Notes: a model not told the origin generated them from the sequence alone. Counted from the first letter of the stretch, positions 1 to 8,689 are shown. The stretch is DNA of 27,669 nucleotides from Acinetobacter sp. (GCA_030152605.1 JASLJB010000010.1:1-27669); one strand, 5' to 3'. A program made the numbers and translations.

Positions 1-3
1 CCT

Positions 4-705
4 TTAGGCTGCCGGTTTTACGGTTCTAATTTCAATATGTTTGCTTTGCTGCGGATTCACCACGATGCGATCGACATAGATGCCGGGCAAGTGGATATCG
101 TCTGGATCTAAGTCACCAATTTCAACCAATTCTTCTACTTCGACGATGGTGATCTTGGCGGACATGGCACAGTCCGGATTGATATTGCGTGCGGTTTTAC
201 GAAAAACCAAATTGCCAGCTTTATCAGCCTTATAGGCTTTGACCAAGGCCAGATCGGCATTCAATGCTTTTTCGAGTAGATAGTCCTGCCCATCAAAGTT
301 TCTGACTTCTTTGCCTTCTTGTACTGCCGTGCCCACGCCAGTTTTGGTATAGAAGGCGGGGATCCCCGCACCCGCAGCACGGAGCTTTTCCGCCAAGGTG
401 CCTTGTGGGGTCAGTTCAACTTCTAATTCACCCGAGAGATACTGGCGCTCAAACTCTTTGTTGCCGCCGATATAAGAGGAGATCATCTTTTTAACTTGGC
501 CAGACTCGAGTAACAAACTCAGGCCAATCCCATCAATCCCGGCGTTATTACTAATACAGGTCAGTTGCTGCGCATTGGAGTCACGTAAAGTCTGGATCAA
601 TAACTCTGGAATACCACACAGACCAAAACCACCCACGGCGATCAACATCTGGTCCTGTACCACATCAAACAGCGCAGACTGGCTGTCTGGAAAAACTTTA
701 TTCAT
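4..705 (-). CDS. scoA: Succinyl-CoA:3-ketoacid CoA-transferase subunit A (ScoA-type)
   Basis: This is the alpha subunit of a two-subunit class I CoA-transferase that moves CoA from succinyl-CoA to a 3-oxoacid such as acetoacetate in the cytoplasm. The 233-residue length is usual for this subunit. The N-terminal glycine-rich loop GGFGLCGIPE (residues 25-34) and the SNNAG segment are family signatures, and the catalytic glutamate is expected in subunit B. The reading frame ends at position 4, followed by AGG on the same strand, which fits a ribosome site for a subunit B gene just outside the window. ATG at 705 is preceded by AGGGA at a normal distance. It lies downstream of paaZ in the same direction and could share its transcript. 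PcaI (3-oxoadipate CoA-transferase) is the main alternative, since beta-ketoadipyl chemistry is nearby, but the loop LCGIPE favours ScoA. Confidence 0.9.
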   Translation of the reverse strand: MNKVFPDSQSALFDVVQDQMLIAVGGFGLCGIPELLIQTLRDSNAQQLTCISNNAGIDGIGLSLLLESGQVKKMISSYIGGNKEFERQYLSGELEVELTPQGTLAEKLRAAGAGIPAFYTKTGVGTAVQEGKEVRNFDGQDYLLEKALNADLALVKAYKADKAGNLVFRKTARNINPDCAMSAKITIVEVEELVEIGDLDPDDIHLPGIYVDRIVVNPQQSKHIEIRTVKPAA

Positions 706-749
706 GCTATGTCCCTATATAACGTCCTAAGATCGGCTATTCACTGGAA

Positions 750-770
750 TTGGGCACGGCATGTACCCAA
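750..770 (-). terminator. Stem-loop between paaZ and scoA
   Basis: TTGGGCAC pairs with GTACCCAA around a 5-base loop, with one mismatch. No T-run follows on the minus strand, so it is at best a weak terminator or a processing site between the two leftward genes. It is the only structure I see in the 95-base gap. Confidence 0.25.
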
Positions 771-800
771 ATCCATGTGTAAGATCAAATGCTTGGCTTA

Positions 801-2927
801 TTAAACCGCTGCATCATCATCGCGATTGACCAACGTCAGGATGTCATAGGTCGCAACCAATTCACCGCGTTGATTTTTGACCTTAATGTCCCACACCACC
901 ACACCATGTGCTTTTTGGCTTGGATCACGCTGTAGTTTCGGGGTTTTTTGTTTACAGGTCAGCTCAACTTGAATGCTGTCACCAATTTTCACCGGTTCAA
1001 CAAAGCGTAAGTTATCCATACCATAGTTGGCGATTACTGGACCGGCAGGCGCATCCACAAATAGACCCGCTGCGGCAGACACAATGAAATAGCCATGTGC
1101 GACACGTTCACCGAACAGCGACTCGGCTGCTGCGATCTTGTCCATGTGCGCATAGAAGTGATCACCACTGAGACAACCAAAGTTGACCACATCGGCTTCA
1201 GTCACGGTACGGCGTGCCGTGAGCAGACGTTCACCCACGCGTAATTCATCAAAGGATTTCTTAAATGGATGGACGCGGTCTTCATAGACTTTGGCACCGA
1301 TGGTCCAGCTGTGTCCAATCTGGGTCATGGCATCCGGTGAACCCTGAATCGCAGTACGTTGCATATAGTGTTTGACTGCGCGTAGACCACCGAGTTCTTC
1401 ACCACCACCGGCACGACCCGGGCCACCATGCACCAAGTGCGGCAGCGGTGAACCATGACCGGTACTTTCTTTGGCACTGTGACTGTCCAAGACATGCACA
1501 CGACCATGCCACGGCGCAATTTTAGTGATCAGCTGTTCGATGTTCTGATCCACATTGCGCACCACAGAAGCCACCAAGCTGCCTTCACCTCGCGCCACCA
1601 ATGTGCCGAGTTGTTGCAGATCATCGTATGGCATCAAGGTCACGACTGGACCAAAGGCCTCGATCTGATGAATGCTTTGCGCTTGGCTCGGATCAGCACA
1701 ACGCAACACCGTCGGTGGATAGAAAGCACCTTTTTCAGGATGATCCGCTTCAATCTGGAAGTCAGCGTTAAGATGACCGCCGAATACGATCTGTGCTTCT
1801 TGGCTGAGTTGCTCCACTCTTTGAGCTACATCATGTTTCTGTTTGACACTGGCGAGGGCACCCATGGTGACGTTTTCACGAGCTGGATCACCAACCACGA
1901 CTTTTTGCAGACGAGCGATCAGGCGGCTTTGTACCGTATCCAGTAAGGCGGCAGGCACAAAGGCACGGCGAATCGCGGTACATTTCTGTCCAGCTTTGGT
2001 GGTCATCTCACGGAATACTTCACGTGCAAATAAGTCGATGGTTTCGTCACTGGCATCAGGGGTCAAAATCGCACTGTTGACCGAATCGGCTTCCATGGTA
2101 AATGGAATCGAATACGCGTTGAGATGTGGATGGGCACGTAATTTTTGACCTGTCGCCGCAGAACCAGTAAAAGTAACCGTGTCTTGTGGATTGAGATGAT
2201 CAAATAAATCATAGGTTTGGCCACAGATCAGCTGCAGTGAACCTGTTGGTAATAGTCCGCTGGTCAAAATATCTTGAACCACGGCATGGGTCAGCTCTGC
2301 GCCTTCAGTCGCAGGCTTGACGATACATGGCACACCGGCCAATAGCGTCGGCGCAATCTTCTCTAACATGCCCCAGATCGGGAAGTTAAAGGCATCGATA
2401 TGCACTGCCACACCGGCTTTGGGACTGAGAATGTGTTTGGCGCCAAAAGTGCCATTTTTTGAAAGTGGAATCCAGGCATCTTCAACCAAGGCGGTTTCAT
2501 TGCTGAGTTCACGACGTACCAAACTCGAATAGGCGAATAGGGTGCCGATTCCGCCTTCGATGTCGATCCACGCGTCTTTGCGGGTACAGCCCGTGGCTTT
2601 GGCCAAGCTGTAATAGTCTTCTTTGCGTTCGAGTAGATACTGCGCCACCTGTTTTAAGGCATTGGCACGTTCATGAAAGGTCAGCGCAGCAAGTGCTGAG
2701 CCATGCTGCTTGGCATAGGCCACAATCGCCTGGGTGTCGATGCCATGACTACTGACCTGATAAATCGCTTCACCGCTAATCGCATGATAAACAGTACGAA
2801 AATCTTGTTGTGCAAGATGCGCTGTGCCACAAACCAAAGAACTTAAGGTCTTTAAATCTGTCTGTTTAATCGGGTCTTGGGTATCGTTTTGCGCCGTAGT
2901 GCTCATTCCTGATGCTGACTCAAGCAT
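801..2927 (-). CDS. paaZ: PaaZ: oxepin-CoA hydrolase / semialdehyde dehydrogenase fusion
   Basis: This is the bifunctional ring-opening enzyme of aerobic phenylacetate degradation. The C-terminal MaoC-like domain hydrolyses oxepin-CoA and the N-terminal aldehyde dehydrogenase domain oxidises the semialdehyde with NADP to 3-oxo-5,6-dehydrosuberyl-CoA. The dehydrogenase part (about residues 25-540) carries TMEADSVN (glutamate near 279) and GQKCTAI (cysteine near 316). The hydratase part has SGDHFYAHMD near 587-596, with the Asp and His expected for the E. coli enzyme. The start is ATG at 2927, giving 708 residues. AAAAGGAG at 2935-2942 sits 7 bases upstream of it, whereas the in-frame TTG at 2933 would be 1 base from that ribosome site. 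It is divergent from paaA and shares the control region with it. Confidence 0.96.
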   Translation of the reverse strand: MLESASGMSTTAQNDTQDPIKQTDLKTLSSLVCGTAHLAQQDFRTVYHAISGEAIYQVSSHGIDTQAIVAYAKQHGSALAALTFHERANALKQVAQYLLERKEDYYSLAKATGCTRKDAWIDIEGGIGTLFAYSSLVRRELSNETALVEDAWIPLSKNGTFGAKHILSPKAGVAVHIDAFNFPIWGMLEKIAPTLLAGVPCIVKPATEGAELTHAVVQDILTSGLLPTGSLQLICGQTYDLFDHLNPQDTVTFTGSAATGQKLRAHPHLNAYSIPFTMEADSVNSAILTPDASDETIDLFAREVFREMTTKAGQKCTAIRRAFVPAALLDTVQSRLIARLQKVVVGDPARENVTMGALASVKQKHDVAQRVEQLSQEAQIVFGGHLNADFQIEADHPEKGAFYPPTVLRCADPSQAQSIHQIEAFGPVVTLMPYDDLQQLGTLVARGEGSLVASVVRNVDQNIEQLITKIAPWHGRVHVLDSHSAKESTGHGSPLPHLVHGGPGRAGGGEELGGLRAVKHYMQRTAIQGSPDAMTQIGHSWTIGAKVYEDRVHPFKKSFDELRVGERLLTARRTVTEADVVNFGCLSGDHFYAHMDKIAAAESLFGERVAHGYFIVSAAAGLFVDAPAGPVIANYGMDNLRFVEPVKIGDSIQVELTCKQKTPKLQRDPSQKAHGVVVWDIKVKNQRGELVATYDILTLVNRDDDAAV

Positions 2928-2980
2928 TGCCAAACTCCTTTTATGATACGGTTTGAAATATATTTGAATTTTGATGATTC

Positions 2981-3011
2981 ATAATCTCCATGTTTAATCT
3001 CAAAAAGTCAA
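2981..3011 (-). promoter_or_regulatory. Candidate weak promoter for paaZ
   Basis: On the minus strand TTGACT (3006-3011) resembles a -35 box and GATTAT (2981-2986) a -10 box, but the 19-base spacing is long. It precedes the paaZ start by about 55 bases. TGATTC at 2975-2980 resembles the half-site reported for E. coli PaaX operators. This is a pattern match only. Confidence 0.3.
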
Positions 3012-3100
3012 ATGATTTCGTACTTATACTCTAGTTATGCAAAAGCGTTTCAGATTAAATTATTTAAAATCAATAGATTAAAAATAAAGATTTAATAATA

Positions 3101-3146
3101 TTTGTGATACGCACAAATAAGCATTGATTTTTTATACGTATCGCAT
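3101..3146. promoter_or_regulatory. Inverted repeats upstream of paaA, candidate PaaX operator
   Basis: TTTGTG-ATACG-CACAAA at 3101-3117 has perfect 6-base arms. Thirty bases further lies the palindrome ATACGTAT (3134-3141), followed by CGCA, so GATACG appears once on each strand (from 3106 and around 3137-3142). The pair sits 40-90 bases before paaA in the divergent paaZ-paaA region, where PaaX binds in other proteobacteria. Assignment to PaaX is an inference; the repeats themselves are plain in the sequence. The rest of the 260-base gap is AT-rich, with TATACT at 3025-3030 but no matching -35 box. Confidence 0.4.
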
Positions 3147-3187
3147 TAACTTTGAAGCATAGACACTTTGGGATGAGTGAGGACACA

Positions 3188-4129
3188 ATGAAAAACTATC
3201 AACAGGACTTTGATCAAGCGATCGAAAAGGATATTTCAATCGAGCCAAAAGATTGGATGCCTGATGCTTACCGCAAAACTTTAATTCGCCAAATCGGCCA
3301 ACATGCACACTCAGAAGTGGTCGGTATGTTGCCTGAAGGCAATTGGATTACCCGTGCACCCAGCTTGAAACGTAAAGCAGTGTTGTTGGCCAAGGTGCAA
3401 GACGAAGCCGGTCATGCGCTCTATCTTTATAGTGCCGCGGAAACCTTGGGTGCCGATCGTGATGACATGATGGACAAACTCATCGCAGGGCGGATGAAGT
3501 ATTCCTCTATCTTTAACTATCCAACCTTGAGCTGGGCCGATGTTGCGGCGATTGGCTGGTTGGTGGATGGTGCTGCGATCGTGAATCAAGTGGCGCTGTG
3601 CCGTACCTCATATGGTCCTTATGCACGTGCCATGGTCCGCGTCTGTAAAGAAGAGAGTTTCCATCAACGTCAGGGCTTTGAAGCCATGATGCAGTTGGCC
3701 AACGGCACCCCAGAACAAAAACAAATGGCCCAAGATGCAGTCAATCGTTTTTGGTGGCCGGTGCAAATGATGTTTGGTCCAAGTGATGACAACTCGCCAA
3801 ACAGTGCGCAAAGCATGCAGTGGAAAATCAAACTGTTTAGTAACGATGCCTTACGTCAAAAATTTATCGACAATACCGTACCGCAAGTCTTACAGCTTGG
3901 TTTAACTGTGCCAGATCCTGAGTTACGTTTTAACGCGGAAACAGGCCACTACGAGTCTGGCGAGATCAATTGGGATGAGTTCTTTGAAGTGCTTGCAGGC
4001 AAAGGCCCGTGCAATCACGAACGCATCGAAGCACGCCGTAAAGCGTGGGAAGGCGGCAAATGGGTACGTGATAGTGCTGCCGTCTATGCACAAAAACAGC
4101 AACAACAGCAGGCTGAGAAAGTCGCTTAG
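3188..4129 (+). CDS. paaA: PaaA: catalytic di-iron subunit of phenylacetyl-CoA 1,2-epoxidase
   Basis: PaaA is the oxygenase subunit of the PaaABCE multicomponent monooxygenase, which converts phenylacetyl-CoA to its ring-1,2-epoxide. It is a 313-residue helical ferritin-like protein, close to the E. coli length. Iron-ligand motifs are visible: DEAGH (Glu73, His76) and KEESFH (Glu156, His159). I chose ATG at 3188 because GAGGA lies 4-5 bases before it and the family begins with this segment; the upstream in-frame TTG (3152) and ATG (3173) lack a ribosome site. The C-terminus is glutamine-rich. It is the first gene of the rightward operon. Confidence 0.97.
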   Translation: MKNYQQDFDQAIEKDISIEPKDWMPDAYRKTLIRQIGQHAHSEVVGMLPEGNWITRAPSLKRKAVLLAKVQDEAGHALYLYSAAETLGADRDDMMDKLIAGRMKYSSIFNYPTLSWADVAAIGWLVDGAAIVNQVALCRTSYGPYARAMVRVCKEESFHQRQGFEAMMQLANGTPEQKQMAQDAVNRFWWPVQMMFGPSDDNSPNSAQSMQWKIKLFSNDALRQKFIDNTVPQVLQLGLTVPDPELRFNAETGHYESGEINWDEFFEVLAGKGPCNHERIEARRKAWEGGKWVRDSAAVYAQKQQQQQAEKVA

Positions 4130-4135
4130 TTGAGG

Positions 4136-4172
4136 CATCGCATTCGCCCAATTCAACGCCCATCGCATTCGC
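4136..4172 (+). repeat. 12-bp direct repeat in the paaA-paaB gap
   Basis: CATCGCATTCGC occurs at 4136-4147 and again at 4161-4172, with a shorter echo (CATTCGCC) just after. It occupies the 84-base gap before paaB and may be slippage. No function is evident. Confidence 0.6.
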
Positions 4173-4213
4173 TAACACCATTCGCCAATCAGTATTTAAG
4201 GAAGGATCTCATC

Positions 4214-4504
4214 ATGAATAATAAAAATAACTGGTCACTGTTCGAAGTATTTGTCCGTAGTAAACAAGGGCTTAGCCATCGCCATGTCGGTAGCTTGCGT
4301 GCGCCAGACGCAGAAATTGCCCTGCAAAATGCGCGTGATGTTTATACGCGTCGTAACGAAGGGATCAGCATTTGGGTGGTCAAATCCGAATTGATCACTT
4401 CATCGCAGCCTGAGTCTAAGGATGAGTTTTTTGATCCAGCCCTCGACAAAGTCTATCGCCATCCAACGTTTTACCACATCCCTGATGGCATTGAGCACAT
4501 GTGA
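4214..4504 (+). CDS. paaB: PaaB: small structural subunit of phenylacetyl-CoA epoxidase
   Basis: PaaB bridges PaaA-PaaC heterodimers in the epoxidase complex and has no catalytic centre of its own. The protein is 96 residues, the usual size, and includes the family hallmark YTRRNEGISIWVV near the middle. The start is ATG at 4214 behind AAGGAAGGAT (4197-4206); an upstream in-frame TTG at 4130 would add 28 residues of non-family sequence and was rejected. The stop codon lies just upstream of the ribosome site of paaC, so the two are probably coupled. Confidence 0.95.
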   Translation: MNNKNNWSLFEVFVRSKQGLSHRHVGSLRAPDAEIALQNARDVYTRRNEGISIWVVKSELITSSQPESKDEFFDPALDKVYRHPTFYHIPDGIEHM

Positions 4505-4515
4505 GGAGCTGTAGC

Positions 4516-5283
4516 ATGAACACGATCAACAACAATTCAGTATTTTCACAGTTCCTTTTACATCTTGGTGATAGCCAGTTGGTGTTGTCACATCGTTTGG
4601 CAGAGTGGTGCGGCCATGCACCTGAGTTAGAGCTCGACATTGCCATGGCCAATATCGGTCTGGATCTGTTGGGTCAAGCGCGGACTGTGCTCAGCCTTGC
4701 CGGTGAAGTCGAAGGCCTCGGCCGCGACGAAGACCAGTTGGCCTTTCTGCGCAGTGAGCGCGAGTATCGCAACTTACTGCTGTGCGAACAGCCGAATGGT
4801 GACTTTGCTCAAACCATGTTGCGTCAATGGTTGATGGATCATTACCACAACTTGATGTTTAGCGCGCTGAGCGAAAGTACCCATCCAGAACTTGCTGCCT
4901 TTGCGATCAAGTCCTTGCGTGAAGTGAAGTATCACTTACGTTTTTCAACCGCGTGGATGGAGCGTTTGAGTTTGGGTACGCCTGAAGCACATGAGAAAAC
5001 CCAACTCGGATTAAACGAGTTGTGGCGTTTCACTGCCGAGTTGTTCGATATGAGCGATGAAGAGCAGGTCTTGGTTGAGCAAGGTTTGATTGCTGATTTG
5101 GCGCCTTTAAAAGCAGCATGGCAACAACAGGTCTTGGCAGAGTTGCAACGTTTTGAGCTTGAGGTTCCGGCATTGGGCGCGTATCGCCGTGGTGCCAAAC
5201 AGGGCATGCATACTGAGCATCTCGGTTTTGTATTGGCGGAGTTGCAATACATGCAGCGCGCTTATCCGAATATGAGCTGGTAA
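4516..5283 (+). CDS. paaC: PaaC: non-catalytic ferritin-like subunit of phenylacetyl-CoA epoxidase
   Basis: PaaC is the structural paralogue of PaaA and forms the heterodimer that binds substrate and PaaE. The 255-residue helical protein contains IGLDLLGQARTVLSLAGEV and LREVKYHLRFSTAWMERL, typical of PaaC, and lacks a full di-iron ligand set. ATG at 4516 follows GAGGAG (4503-4508) by 7 bases; the in-frame GTG at 4501 has no ribosome site. The start is 12 bases after the paaB stop. Confidence 0.95.
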   Translation: MNTINNNSVFSQFLLHLGDSQLVLSHRLAEWCGHAPELELDIAMANIGLDLLGQARTVLSLAGEVEGLGRDEDQLAFLRSEREYRNLLLCEQPNGDFAQTMLRQWLMDHYHNLMFSALSESTHPELAAFAIKSLREVKYHLRFSTAWMERLSLGTPEAHEKTQLGLNELWRFTAELFDMSDEEQVLVEQGLIADLAPLKAAWQQQVLAELQRFELEVPALGAYRRGAKQGMHTEHLGFVLAELQYMQRAYPNMSW

Positions 5284-5374
5284 GTCTGAGGACTGATCGG
5301 CGTCTGATTGAACAGTTAAGTTTGAGCGTCTAGTTGGCCGTTTGAGTCAACGCGAATCACATGGAGTGAGCCAC

Positions 5375-5875
5375 ATGAATTTAATCCCGCAAGTCACACA
5401 TCAGTGTTGGGAACTTTTGCAACAGATCTCTGATCCTGAAATCCCGGTTTTGTCTGTGGTGGATTTGGGCATGATCCGTGGTGTGGAATTGAATCAGGAC
5501 AATGAAATTGTGGTTCGCCTGACGCCAACCTACAGCGGCTGTCCAGCAACAGATGTGCTTAGAGATGATATTAAACAAGTCTTTAGCGCACATGGTCTCA
5601 GCCCAGTCAACGTGGTGGTCGATCTCACCGAAGCATGGACCACCGACTGGATGAGCCAAAGCGGTAAAGATAAGTTAAAAGCCTATGGCATCGCACCACC
5701 GCAAGGTTCAGCACATCAGTGTGGTACCCATGTCGCGCTGGTGGATGGGATCGAATGTCCACAGTGCCACAGTCAAAACAGTAAGTTATTGAGTGAATTC
5801 GGTTCGACCGCATGTAAAGCCTTGTATCAATGCCAAGACTGCTTAGAACCATTTGACTACTTTAAATGCATTTAG
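5375..5875 (+). CDS. paaD: PaaD: iron-sulfur maturation protein of the epoxidase
   Basis: PaaD (166 residues, as in E. coli) belongs to the DUF59/MIP18 family and is thought to help insert the iron-sulfur cluster of PaaE. The N-terminal half has the family strand PEIPVLSVVDLGMIRGV and TYSGCPATD. The C-terminal half carries Cys pairs (Cys116, CPQC, CQDC and a last Cys) that look like a zinc ribbon. The start at ATG 5375 follows GGAGTGAG at a normal distance; an upstream in-frame TTG at 5342 adds only 11 residues without a ribosome site. A 91-base gap separates it from paaC. Confidence 0.94.
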   Translation: MNLIPQVTHQCWELLQQISDPEIPVLSVVDLGMIRGVELNQDNEIVVRLTPTYSGCPATDVLRDDIKQVFSAHGLSPVNVVVDLTEAWTTDWMSQSGKDKLKAYGIAPPQGSAHQCGTHVALVDGIECPQCHSQNSKLLSEFGSTACKALYQCQDCLEPFDYFKCI

Positions 5876-5930
5876 CTTGAGCCAGATCAAAGACGTCGTT
5901 TGAAGCGTCAATATGTAAGAGGGAATTCAC

Positions 5931-6989
5931 ATGAGTCAATTTGTACCGTTAACCATAAAATCAATTACGCCGCAAACCGAGCAGGCCATTTGTATCGCAT
6001 TTGAGTTGACGCCAGATCAACAGCAAAGCTTTCAATACCAACCGGGGCAACATCTCACCATCCGCCATATGAGTGATGCCGGTGAACTACGTCGTTGCTA
6101 CTCGATCTGTAGTGATGTGCAAGAAGATATGAGTATTGCGATCAAGAAAATTGATCAAGGTCAGTTTTCAACTTGGGCCAATGAGCATTTAAAAGCCGGT
6201 GATCAGCTTGAAATCATGCCGCCACAAGGGGTGTTCTTTCAAAAAGCCGCCAAAACCGGTGGTCAAAACTACCTTGGCTTTGCCGCAGGCAGTGGCATTA
6301 CTCCAATTCTGTCTATCGTCAAGTCTGTCTTGTTGCAAAAAAATGATGCCAACTTCACCTTGATCTATAGCAACCGCTCATGGAAACAGACCATGTTTGC
6401 TGAGCAAATCTTGGATCTGAAAGATCGTTTTAAAGAACGCTTTCAGTTGGTGAATATTTTCTCGCGTGAAATGAATGACAGTGCCTTGCTCAATGGCCGG
6501 ATCGACGCTGAAAAACTGCGTTTGTTGTACCAAGCCGACTTGATCAACAGTTCTTTTGATCACTGCTTCGCTTGTGGTCCAGATGAAATGATGGCGGCGG
6601 TTGAAACCGTACTGCCTGAACTCGGCATTGATCGCAGCAAAATCCATACTGAACGCTTTAATACCGGCACTGCACCGAAAGCCACCGCAGCACAGATTGA
6701 AAGTCGTAACGAAGAACGGGTCAACATCGTGCTTGATGGCCGTGAGTTGATCGTGGAAGTGTCTAAACAAGATGACAGCATCTTGGATGCCGCTTTACGT
6801 GCCGGTGCTGACTTGCCTTATGCCTGTAAGGGCGGCGTGTGCGCGACCTGTAAATGTAAAGTGCTCGAAGGTGAAGTGGAAATGGCGATTAACTACAGCC
6901 TTGAGCCAGAAGAGCTGGCCAAAGGCTATGTCTTGAGTTGCCAAGCACGTCCAACCACGGCGAATGTACGTCTAAGTTTTGACGAGTAA
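5931..6989 (+). CDS. paaE: PaaE: NADPH reductase subunit of phenylacetyl-CoA epoxidase
   Basis: PaaE passes electrons from NADPH through FAD and a plant-type [2Fe-2S] cluster to the PaaA di-iron centre. The 352 residues show, in order, a flavin-binding RRCYSICS near 54-61, the nucleotide-binding segment GFAAGSGITPI near 121-131, and a C-terminal ferredoxin domain with Cys299, Cys304, Cys307 and Cys337 (C-x4-C-x2-C-x29-C). A GTAAGAGGG ribosome site precedes ATG 5931. It sits 55 bases after paaD. Confidence 0.97.
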   Translation: MSQFVPLTIKSITPQTEQAICIAFELTPDQQQSFQYQPGQHLTIRHMSDAGELRRCYSICSDVQEDMSIAIKKIDQGQFSTWANEHLKAGDQLEIMPPQGVFFQKAAKTGGQNYLGFAAGSGITPILSIVKSVLLQKNDANFTLIYSNRSWKQTMFAEQILDLKDRFKERFQLVNIFSREMNDSALLNGRIDAEKLRLLYQADLINSSFDHCFACGPDEMMAAVETVLPELGIDRSKIHTERFNTGTAPKATAAQIESRNEERVNIVLDGRELIVEVSKQDDSILDAALRAGADLPYACKGGVCATCKCKVLEGEVEMAINYSLEPEELAKGYVLSCQARPTTANVRLSFDE

Positions 6990-7001
6990 TCCACAAGGAC
7001 A

Positions 7002-7053
7002 GGGCCACTCAGCGTTTGCGCTCGGCCCAGGTGAGGTGTGCTGTAAGGCACGC
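7002..7053 (+). promoter_or_regulatory. Two tandem hairpins in the paaE-paaF gap
   Basis: GGGCC (7002-7006) pairs with GGCCC (7024-7028), enclosing AGCG/CGCT, and then GTGTGC (7036-7041) pairs with GCACGC (7048-7053). No T-run follows, so RNA processing or stability is more likely than termination, since paaF must be read from the same transcript. This structure fills most of the 97-base gap. Confidence 0.4.
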
Positions 7054-7086
7054 GACTGCGACAAGTACAAGTTTGGAGAAATCGTG

Positions 7087-7896
7087 ATGGAGCATGAGAT
7101 GTCAGCAGCACAGGCGACGACTGAAAGCCCGTTGTTAAAACACAGCGTGGTGAAAACTGGGGTAATGCTGATCGAGCTGAATCGCCCTGAAAAACGCAAT
7201 GCACTCAACAATGCCACCTTGCAGCAATTGGCACAACTGTTACAGCAGTTGCAAGCTGATCCAAGCATCAGAGCGGTGGTGATCACTGGCAACGAGCAGT
7301 GTTTTGCTGCCGGTGCAGATCTGAATGAATTGGCACAGCTCGACGTGGTCTCGATCCAACAAGATCAACGCCCGATGCTGTGGAAGCGCATCGATGAATT
7401 CTCCAAACCGATCATCATGGCGGTAAATGGCTTTGCCTTTGGTGCCGGCTTTGAACTGGCGCTGCATGGCGACATCGTCATTAGCGGTGAAAATGCCCAG
7501 TTTGCCTTGCCTGAAATTGGTCTAGGCATGTTGCCCGGTGCTGGGGGGACGCAACGCTTAGCACGTTTGGTCGGTCAACAACTGGCCATGCGTTGGGCCA
7601 TGACCGGTGAACGCATCTCAGCACAGCTCGCCCTACAACATGGCATCAGTAGTCAAATCTGTCCGACGGGACTCAGCGTGCAATATGCAGTTGAGTTGGC
7701 CGCCAAGATCGCCCAACAAGCGCCATTGGCGATTGGGGTGATCAAACAATCTTTAAAATCAATTCATGAAGTGACTTTGAGCCAAGGCTTAAAGCTCGAA
7801 CGTCAGCATTTTGTTTGGCTTGCGGCGACCGAAGACCGCCAAGAAGGCATTAATGCATTTTTAGAAAAAAGAAAACCAGTGTTTAGAGGTGTGTGA
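7087..7896 (+). CDS. paaF: PaaF: 2,3-dehydroadipyl-CoA hydratase (crotonase family)
   Basis: PaaF hydrates 2,3-dehydroadipyl-CoA to 3-hydroxyadipyl-CoA in the lower paa pathway. The 269-residue crotonase fold has the oxyanion loops FAAGADLNEL and FGAGFELALHGD and the catalytic glutamate region LPEIGLGMLPGAGG. ATG 7087 is chosen because GGAGA lies about 8 bases upstream and the frame upstream runs through the hairpin region; ATG 7099 is a possible alternative. The last bases overlap the start of paaG (TGATG). PaaF versus PaaG is told apart by the glutamate loop here and the aspartate loop in the next gene. Confidence 0.93.
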   Translation: MEHEMSAAQATTESPLLKHSVVKTGVMLIELNRPEKRNALNNATLQQLAQLLQQLQADPSIRAVVITGNEQCFAAGADLNELAQLDVVSIQQDQRPMLWKRIDEFSKPIIMAVNGFAFGAGFELALHGDIVISGENAQFALPEIGLGMLPGAGGTQRLARLVGQQLAMRWAMTGERISAQLALQHGISSQICPTGLSVQYAVELAAKIAQQAPLAIGVIKQSLKSIHEVTLSQGLKLERQHFVWLAATEDRQEGINAFLEKRKPVFRGV

Positions 7897-8687
7897 TGGA
7901 TTACCAAACAATTCTCGTTGAAGAAAAAAATGCGGTCGGTTATTTGACTTTTAATCGTCCCAAGCAACTGAATAGCTTTAACGAAAGCATGCACCTAGAA
8001 GTCTCTAAAGTGCTGAAAGCCTGGTCCAAAGACCCTGCGATTCGCGCCGTGGTGATCTCGGCCGAAGGTCGTGGTTTTTGTGCCGGACAAGACCTGAATG
8101 ATCGCGTGGTTGATCCCAATGCCGACGCTCCAGATCTGGGTCTATCGATTGAAAAATATTACAACCCCTTGATCAAACTAATCACCGAGATGCCAAAACC
8201 GGTGATCTGTGCGGTGAATGGTGTGGCTGCAGGTGCCGGTGCCAATATTGCGTTGGCCTGTGATTTGGTCATCGCGGCCAAATCCGCCTCATTTATCCAA
8301 GCATTCTGTCGTCTGGGCTTGGTACCAGACTCGGGCGGAACTTGGTTCTTGCCACGTTTGGTCGGGCGTGCCCAAGCCATGGGTTTAGCCATGCTCGGTG
8401 ACAAGCTCCCAGCAGAACGCGCGCAGCAGCTTGGGATGATTTGGCAGTGTGTTGAGGATGAGCAATTACAAGCTGAAGCACGCACACTGGCTGAGCATTT
8501 GGCGAAGCAACCGACCTATGGTTTGTCGTTGATCAAAAAAGCCATCCATGCCGCAGCCGGTAATAACTTGGATGAACAACTGTTGTTGGAACGTGATTTA
8601 CAACGTTTGGCCGGTCGTTCGCATGACTATAAAGAAGGCGTACAAGCATTTATGCAAAAACGCACACCTGAATATCAAGGAAGCTAA
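7896..8687 (+). CDS. paaG: PaaG: 1,2-epoxyphenylacetyl-CoA isomerase (crotonase family)
   Basis: PaaG isomerises the ring epoxide to oxepin-CoA and also shifts the double bond of a later intermediate. The 263-residue protein has the crotonase loops FCAGQDLND and GVAAGAGANIALACD and the PaaG-type loop LGLVPDSGGTWFLPR, whose Asp is catalytic in the family. ATG 7896 overlaps the paaF stop by one base and has AGAGG 6 bases upstream, which suggests translational coupling. Confidence 0.95.
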   Translation: MDYQTILVEEKNAVGYLTFNRPKQLNSFNESMHLEVSKVLKAWSKDPAIRAVVISAEGRGFCAGQDLNDRVVDPNADAPDLGLSIEKYYNPLIKLITEMPKPVICAVNGVAAGAGANIALACDLVIAAKSASFIQAFCRLGLVPDSGGTWFLPRLVGRAQAMGLAMLGDKLPAERAQQLGMIWQCVEDEQLQAEARTLAEHLAKQPTYGLSLIKKAIHAAAGNNLDEQLLLERDLQRLAGRSHDYKEGVQAFMQKRTPEYQGS

Positions 8688-8689
8688 GC

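Noticed and set aside
1455..1946. Open frame of 163 codons on the + strand inside paaZ
   Set aside because: It is an antisense shadow of a well-conserved coding region, with no family signature.
3025..3030. TATACT as the -10 box of paaA
   Set aside because: No -35 element at 16-18 bases upstream, and it would sit about 160 bases from the start; not supported well enough to call.
6979..7086. N-terminal extension of PaaF
   Set aside because: It translates the paaE end and the two hairpins; crotonase homology starts after ATG 7087.
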